Source: Siphonodentalium dalli
Lineage: Eukaryota > Mollusca > Scaphopoda > Gadilida > Siphonodentaliidae
DNA length: 64,000 nt
Assembly: GCA_032622095.1 (NCBI GenBank)
Contig: CP136066.1
Location: forward strand, 105,669,319 to 105,733,318
Direction of reading: 5' to 3'
Part shown: piece by piece, positions 60,101-64,000 of the stretch
How positions within the stretch are numbered: the first letter of the stretch is position 1
Layout of the letters: the number at the start of each line of letters is the position of its first letter
Notes under the pieces: model-generated
What the model was told of the DNA's origin: nothing
Databases searched by the model: none
What the model saw: only the letters and a program-made list of their open reading frames with translations
Position numbers and translations under genes: made by a program

Positions 60101-63100
60101 AAAACTGGGCATGTATCAGCTTGGATCACACAAAAACATGACATAAACGCACTACGAGATAACTCGTAGTCGGCACAGAGCAATGCCATCTCATGGTATT
60201 TTGGCTGGGTATCTCGTATCCACACTTTACCACATTTTTCTCATGAGTACTTCATCAGATGATCATGTTCGATATTGTAAATAATAAACATGTGCCCTGC
60301 ACTAGTTCTGGCAACAACATAACTCGTTGTCACAGCCAGGAAATATCGTATCCCACATTCCAGTTTTAGATGGCTGGCGCTGGGTGCCGACTATGAGTTA
60401 TCTCGTACCTAAATTTTGACATATACAATCTTACATGTGTGATCCTGCTACTTCAAATTTGATGTCTACTATTCAAATACATGAACTAACTCGTTATTCT
60501 TAAGTGCAGAATGTTAGGGCTTTAGTGGATCTTATCATAAAATGCAAATTCAGATTGCACAATGGAGTTATAGGGGCCAATGCGTCAGTATAACCATATT
60601 TCGGCCCAAATTAGGTTCCTTTATTACACTGATGCAGTGGCACCATTCACATTACACATATATTTGAGCTTCCTAAGATGGTTGAAATCATTATTACATG
60701 GGGAACTCAATTTCTTAAATTTCTACAGCAGATTATCTAGACCCCATATAAAGTACGAGATAACTCGTAGTGGCACCCTGGAATATAGTGTAGTGCGAGA
60801 TAACTCGTAGCCGGCACTCAACGTGTTAAGCACTTTTAAAGTAGTGGGTCGAAATTTGAGCACTTTACATTTCGTGTACAAACCCTGATTACACCCTCAA
60901 GTTACACCCTGATAAAAGTTGTAAATGCTATAGGCTGGCCTCTGCATTACAGCCTTCCAAAAAAAATAATAATATTTTTCCTACCTACCTACCCACATAG
61001 CAAAATGTGGCTAGCATGACTGCAAACATAACTATTTTGTGTTATAGTGGGTTAATCATACCTTGACTGCTTGGCTGTATGGGCCAATGTTAGCAGGAGC
61101 CCAGTGAGATATCCCCTGTACATGCATACACTCCCTGGGTGGGATATCACCCTCATGGATAGCAGCACATGCATCGATTACCAGCGGAACATTAGAGGGA
61201 AGTGCTGCTTGGACACATATCCTGAAAACGGAGATAAAATACATTGGGAAATGGCCTTGAATAGTAACTATGTTTCCACCTTTCATCAAAATTAATATGA
61301 GCCATATTTCCAAGCCTTGAAATAGTGTGCCTGTCATTTGCAGAATGAGGTCGCCAGAGGGTGAATTTAGTGATGCTTTGCCCCATACACCTCAGACATT
61401 CTTATGTAGAATGGTACCCAGAAATAGAAAATCAACATGGGAATTTCTCCATCTCCGGGTGACACCTACCTCAGCCACAACCCGGACTAATATACAAATT
61501 ATTTAATGGATATGCATGGTCTACCAACATATATAGGCATATGAATGAGTATATTTTGTTCCTTGTGTAATCCCAGTGACAACATTACCATACATACATT
61601 TTAGTCATGGAAAAATAAGGTTTCACCACATGCTGTTTATGTTGTATACATGTTTTCCATTCAGGAGATAAAGAGTCTGTTGACTTGGATGAAAACAGTT
61701 TGTGAATGAGCCGATAGCAACTTGCTACTTCAAATTTATTTGCCCATCAGTGGACGATGCTGGTGAATCGAAAGCTACAGTAATGCCCTAATGAGAATTT
61801 TCTAACCGAAGAGTAAAAACAACCATTTGTTTTCTCTCTCATTATCTACATAACACAGCTCAAAGTTAACCAATTTAGGCTCAAGCATCCACATGGATGT
61901 TTTCCATAACAAATGTACCGTAATATAAACAAACACCACTTAAAACAATTTGTGGTTAAGGAGTCGATTATTTAGGGCATTACTGTAAAGTTAGCAGCTT
62001 GCAACCTATCAGAATGCATGTTTTAAAGCGACAAATATTTAACTAGAATTACAATAAAATAAAACTGATTTCACCTTCCATTCATGGAGCTACCCGGTGA
62101 ATATAGTCGGATGGGAAAATGACCATATGTCGTATTAAGAAAGTGGGAAAATGTCTGGCGATGGGGAAAAGTTTGTTTTGTCCTTTTAGAGTGGGTGGGG
62201 AAATGTCCGGTAGGGAATTCTGCTGAATATGTTATGGAGGATAAGACATATCAACCATGCTGGCACACCTACCTCATAGGTGGGTTGATTTTGAAGTATG
62301 ATTTGTAAGCAGTATTGATCACACCGAAGTCCGCCAAATCATTAACATAGAGATGAACAGCAATCAAATCTTCCATTCTCAGTTCACCGGACTGATGAAG
62401 CTTCTCTGAAAAAGTTTATGTATTTGAAGTCAATTTCTTCTCCCAAAAATCATTAGTTAACAGGATTACATTTTAGAAGGGTCAAATGAACTTAGGGTAC
62501 TTTGTCTGACTATAAAGTACAATAATTTTAGCAATACAACTGCCAGTCTCATGCATAACAATATATTCAGATAAATAATAGGTTGACCAAGGGTGAAAGA
62601 AAGTTTTACAACTTTTATAAGACATCATCGCTTCAAATAAATAATAGGTTGACCAAGGGTGAAAGACAGTCTTACCATTTTTTATAAGAATCATCGCTTG
62701 CATATCTTTTATGACAAACTTTTGTGTGACTGATGTCTAAACAAATCATAACAGAAAAAGAAATGTACTTGCAAAGAGATCTCCCAAATAAAAATATTTT
62801 TTTGGCAAAATGGGATCTTTTTTTTTTGTATTTGGCGAAAGACAGCACAACTCGAGACAAAATTCACTATTCTTTTGCACTGATGCTTGGATATTATTAC
62901 GAAAACTTTTCATTCTGGTTACTGTTATTATATTACCTTTAAGTGAATCCATAAGGTTCGCTGTTACATCTGAAATGCTCTCATCTTCACCACACAGACG
63001 TGCCAGACCAGATATCCATAACACGTTTTCTGTTTTGTGAGCCATAGCCGATAATTTATCTGGAAAATTATTTTATCAAAATCCATTTTTGGTCTTCTTT

Positions 63101-64000
63101 TAGGTAGCAATACACAATTTCCAGCAATTTTGACCAACTTGGGAGGGCATACTGTACTTCAATCTATGCTGAGCCATTATCTTTGGCATAGGCCCAATCA
63201 AGCATTTTTAATTTTCCACAGTAATTTTAGGTGTAAAGAAATGTGTGTACATGTACTTTGGTTTGTTTGTACCACTTGTCAATGAGTTATGCCCGTTGGT
63301 TTGCAAAAACAATACATCCAATTTACCCATTTTTTTAACTTATATTTAAAGTTTTCAACAGACCATGACAGAGCGAATGTCACAAAATAAGCTTCTTCTA
63401 CCTGATAGAGCTATGATAGACCTGAGAAATATTTGAAATAGAAAAAAACTTATCATAGCAATTTCCAAATATTGTATACCAAGTGCAGATGACAATATTC
63501 AGGGGAGAGAAATTGGGATATTTTCCTACAACCAAACAGAGTTGGTCTGCACTGAATCATGTTACGCATCCAAATTTTCCACTTTTTTGTAAAATAATTA
63601 AACAATAAAACAAGCAATATCATTCAACAGAGAATACACGGGCAGTAATGCTCCCCCCTCCCCCACCCAATCCCCAGATACTGATATTTCTATTTTTCAG
63701 CCCTCATACAACCCGTGAAATTGTATACAGCTCCCTTATTAACTTTTCAATAATGAAGATGTTAATATAAGCAAGTGTGACAAGAGAAATTATGGGAAAA
63801 TATCTTGCACTTCTTGCCTGCGTCTTGGCTTTAAAAAGCCCATGTATCCTTTTTAAGTCAAAATGACAATCTATATTTAGAACAAAACTATTTCAGTTAT
63901 ATCATATGCTCACATGATTCAACAGGACCTAATGCAGGATGGATAGTGCGTGGGTCCTGAGGTTCCTCATTGACTAAATCAATGCCCAGATCTCTGTGTA
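54185..64000 (-). CDS. DPH6: DPH6 diphthine-ammonia ligase, long form (3' part, spliced, partial)
   Basis: DPH6 performs the last step of diphthamide synthesis on elongation factor 2, the ATP-dependent amidation of diphthine, in the cytoplasm. Fungal, plant and many invertebrate forms add two RidA/YjgF-like domains after the ATP-pyrophosphatase domain; human DPH6 lacks them. This locus encodes that C-terminal half. The first RidA-like domain runs through NVLWISGLARL, DLIAVHLYVNDLADF and NPPMRICVQAALPS. The linker is MHVQGISHWAPANIGPYSQA. The second domain runs through KVYIAGQIPL, CTCYVTD and VVVPGLPRGVSVEW. Exons, 5' to 3' on the minus strand: >64000-63914, 63059-62937, 62729-62676, 62405-62273, 61221-61062, 59325-59086, 58055-57929, 55301-55203, 54491-54327 and tentatively 54192-54185. 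Intron phases agree at every junction. The catalytic N-terminus is outside the window. Confidence 0.88.
54327..54491 (-). CDS. DPH6: DPH6 exon, C-terminal part
   Basis: Acceptor TCTTTACTTCCAG; donor GAAG|GTATGA. It encodes ELTDDAVDVSAKEVASCYIE, CYADMLTSLCKEW and RSVPLLRIFYR. The hydrophobic LLRIFY strand near the end resembles the closing strand of the family. Enters in phase 1, leaves in phase 1. Confidence 0.75.
54493..55070. other. DPH6 intron sequence, nothing recognised
   Basis: AT-rich intronic DNA between two DPH6 exons. Confidence 0.5.
55071..55208. repeat. DPH6: 46-bp triple tandem repeat at a DPH6 splice donor
   Basis: Three identical or nearly identical units (starts 55071, 55117, 55163) of TGTTATCAATGGATTAATTA ... 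ATACCCACCAACTC. On the minus strand each unit begins with GAGTTG|GTGGGT, the exon end and donor used at 55202. The two downstream copies therefore repeat a donor and the last six exon bases. Confidence 0.92.
55203..55301 (-). CDS. DPH6: DPH6 exon (variable segment after second RidA strand)
   Basis: Acceptor TTCTTTGTAG; donor GTTG|GTGGGT. It encodes DSISYPGEKFKVEISYTYTP and KSSQVFGSRGRV. Phase 1 in and out fit both neighbours, but the segment is less recognisable than the others. Confidence 0.65.
55350..55443. repeat. Imperfect hairpin in DPH6 intron
   Basis: GTTTCTCTCATATGATATTT and AAATATCATATGAAAGAAAC are inverted, with a ~25-bp loop. CATATGA words recur to about 55960, so it may be the edge of an eroded element. 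Confidence 0.65.
55444..56402. other. DPH6 intron sequence, unassigned
   Basis: AT-rich with repeated ATTACATATTCTATTTATC words (55443 and 55683). No exon was recognised. Confidence 0.4.
56403..56783. mobile_element. H2 element, copy 4 (complete)
   Basis: Left end CAGGCCTCAAAATATGGTAC, a shortened GAGGTCCCC-type hairpin (56433-56509), a spacer, half a second hairpin (56716-56755), and right end CAGCACCATATTATGAGGAC. It lies in a DPH6 intron. Confidence 0.75.
56784..57928. other. DPH6 intron sequence, unassigned
   Basis: No exon fitting the flanking phases was found, and no repeat was recognised. Confidence 0.4.
57929..58055 (-). CDS. DPH6: DPH6 exon (second RidA domain, closing strands)
   Basis: Acceptor TTATTTTTCAG; donor ATAT|GTAAGT. 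It encodes SVSDDSANKTSPLVEYVVVP, then GLPRGVSVEWHVYASFTENS. The LPRGxxVEW motif corresponds to the conserved LP.GA.VE of RidA proteins and is typical for long DPH6. Phase 0 in, phase 1 out. Confidence 0.88.
58325..58760. repeat. Diverged tandem duplication in DPH6 intron
   Basis: 58325-58500 and 58590-58757 share CTAATTTGGATAT-like, TTTTTGTTGTC, ACTGAACTTGC, TGATGTTGG and GTCTTTCAT words in the same order. Period about 260 bp. Confidence 0.65.
58847..59022. mobile_element. H1 palindromic MITE, copy 12
   Basis: CAGTAATGCTCTAA left end and AGGGCATTACTG right end. The left arm has lost about 40 bp of its inner part, so it folds only partly. It is 64 bp downstream (minus strand) of a DPH6 exon. 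Confidence 0.8.
59086..59325 (-). CDS. DPH6: DPH6 exon (second RidA domain core)
   Basis: Acceptor CTTTCCTTTCCAG; donor TCG|GTAAGA. Eighty codons, phase 0 both sides: FDHKVYIAGQIPLIAGSMKI, then helix AERVLTAML and strand IVTCTCYVTD. The VY.AGQIPL start and YVTD strand are RidA/YjgF hallmarks. Confidence 0.93.
59352..59712. mobile_element. H2 element, copy 5 (right part lost)
   Basis: A complete GAGGTCCCC hairpin at 59385-59474 is followed by the H2 spacer (CTACATGGGAGAC, GGATATAGAGAAACTA) up to GAAGATGAGGCCTGAGCAGA. The second hairpin is missing. The hairpin begins only ~60 bp upstream of a DPH6 exon acceptor. Confidence 0.75.
59996..60829. mobile_element. TTAA-flanked element with repeated CGAGATAACTCG motifs
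   Basis: 834 bp. Ends TTAACACGTTGAGTGCCGG and the exact complement, with CCAGGGTGCCA / TGGCACCCTGG just inside. TTAA at both edges suggests a piggyBac- or Kolobok-like target site. The motif ACGAGATAACTCGTAG recurs at 60154, 60755 and 60795, inverted near 60393, with weaker forms near 60209, 60318 and 60488. No transposase frame. It lies in a DPH6 intron. Confidence 0.8.
61062..61221 (-). CDS. DPH6: DPH6 exon (end of first RidA domain and linker)
   Basis: Acceptor TCCGTTTTCAG; donor AAG|GTATGA. It completes NPPMR and encodes ICVQAALPSNVPLVIDACAA, then MHVQGISHWAPANIGPYSQA. HVQ.ISHWAP.NIGPYSQ is highly characteristic of long-form DPH6. Phase 2 in, phase 0 out. Confidence 0.94.
61315..61385. 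mobile_element. H2 element, copy 6 (fragment)
   Basis: GTGTGCCTGTCATTTGCAGA, then ATGAGGTCGCCAGAGGGTGA and half a hairpin. The rest is absent. Confidence 0.7.
61778..61984. mobile_element. H1 MITE, copy 13 (ends only, different interior)
   Basis: Left end CAGTAATGCCCTAATGAG and right 37 bp (GTGGTTAAGGAGTCGATTAT to CATTACTG) match H1, but the ~150 bp between are unrelated. Either an older relative or an internal replacement. Confidence 0.7.
62273..62405 (-). CDS. DPH6: DPH6 exon (first RidA domain)
   Basis: Acceptor AACTTTTTCAG; donor GAG|GTAGGT. It encodes KLHQSGELRMEDLIAVHLYV, then NDLADFGVINTAYKSYF. VHLYV.D..DF..IN..Y is the DPH6 RidA signature. Phase 1 in, phase 2 out. Confidence 0.93.
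62571..62700. repeat. DPH6: 66-bp tandem duplication copying a DPH6 exon end
   Basis: 62571-62633 and 62637-62699 share ATAAATAATAGGTTGACCAA and GGGTGAAAGA, followed by TTTTATAAGA and CATCGCTT. On the minus strand the upstream copy holds the last ~24 bases of exon 62676-62729 with its AATG|GTAAGA donor. The downstream copy holds a diverged version (GTTGTAAAAC). Confidence 0.88.
62676..62729 (-). CDS. DPH6: DPH6 exon (short, first RidA domain helix)
   Basis: Encodes VTQKFVIKDMQAMILIKN. Acceptor GTTTAGACATCAG fits the phase; an AG six bases upstream would shift the frame. Donor AATG|GTAAGA. Phase 1 in and out. The choice was made because it alone joins both neighbours in frame. Confidence 0.8.
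62937..63059 (-). CDS. DPH6: DPH6 exon (start of first RidA domain)
   Basis: Acceptor AATTTTCCAG; donor AAAG|GTAATA. Encodes KLSAMAHKTENVLWISGLAR, then LCGEDESISDVTANLMDSLK. VLWISGLAR corresponds to the first strand of the RidA-like fold. Phase 1 in and out. Confidence 0.85.
63090..63710 (-). repeat. Dispersed repeat R5, copy 2 (inverted relative to 44.4 kb)
   Basis: In the large DPH6 intron 63060-63913. It carries TGAGTTATGCCCGTTGGTTT, CAGACCATGACAGAGCGAAT, TTTGTAAAATAATTAAAC and TCCCCAGATAC in the order expected for the complement of 44395-44880. Confidence 0.65.
63914..64000 (-). CDS. DPH6: DPH6 exon at window edge (partial)
   Basis: The frame reads DLGIDLVNEEPQDPRTIHPA, then LGPVES, ending at donor TCAT|GTGAGC in phase 1, which fits the next exon. 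The upstream boundary is unclear; an acceptor-like ACACAG lies at 63994-63999. It is probably the linker between the ATP-pyrophosphatase and first RidA domains. Confidence 0.7.

Noticed and set aside
62672-62860. Alternative frame of the short DPH6 exon
   Set aside because: Using the upstream AG gives a sequence that does not join the next exon in frame; the frame with VTQKFVIKD joins both sides.

Overview
The window is AT-rich, intron-rich animal DNA with two recognisable protein-coding genes separated by about 28 kb of repeats. There are no operons, bacterial-type signals or CRISPR arrays. The spliced genes, the very high load of short hairpin (MITE-like) elements and a ~160-bp-unit tandem-repeat mobile element resembling bivalve 'pearl'-type repeats suggest a marine invertebrate, perhaps a bivalve mollusc. 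The taxonomic guess is an inference and is not proven here.

Gene 1 (+ strand, about 6.1-26.0 kb) is a forkhead transcription factor of the FoxN2/3 class. Seven coding exons join in frame to 462 codons (6153-6734, 9708-9847, 21678-21739, 22686-22736, 24107-24166, 24761-24842, 25598-26009). Exons 1-2 hold the acidic N-terminus and the forkhead domain. The last exon holds an acidic, lysine-rich tail ending in the conserved FOXN3-like C-terminal motif. A small possible alternative first coding exon lies at 4194-4243. The 11.8-kb intron 2 contains two or three non-repetitive blocks that look like candidate enhancers.

Gene 2 (- strand, from beyond 64000 down to about 54.2 kb) is the 3' part of DPH6 (diphthine-ammonia ligase) in its long form, with two C-terminal RidA/YjgF-like domains. 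Nine exons are seen with matching intron phases, plus a tentative tiny last exon followed by a poly(A) signal. The N-terminal ATP-pyrophosphatase domain lies outside the window.

The rest is mobile and repetitive DNA. (a) 0.25-2.8 kb: a tandemly duplicated block interleaved with hairpin elements. (b) Thirteen copies of one ~215-bp TA-flanked palindromic MITE (H1) across the window, including one 105 bp after the FoxN2/3 stop codon. (c) Families H2 (GAGGTCCCC), H3 (double hairpin) and H4 (TTAAC ends). (d) 36.9-44.4 kb: ~160-bp tandem units arranged head-to-head around a central palindrome and closed by terminal palindromes, nested in an older array of related units. (e) 44.4-48.9 kb: several perfect or near-perfect hairpins. 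(f) 48.9-52.8 kb: a terminal-inverted-repeat transposon lying directly beside its own short derivative, both inside a 32-bp minisatellite that continues to 53.9 kb. (g) 60.0-60.8 kb: a TTAA-flanked element carrying repeated CGAGATAACTCG motifs.

The most unusual observations are the mirror-symmetric tandem-repeat element at 37.9-41.7 kb, and three independent tandem duplications that copy an exon end together with its splice donor (one in FoxN2/3, two in DPH6).
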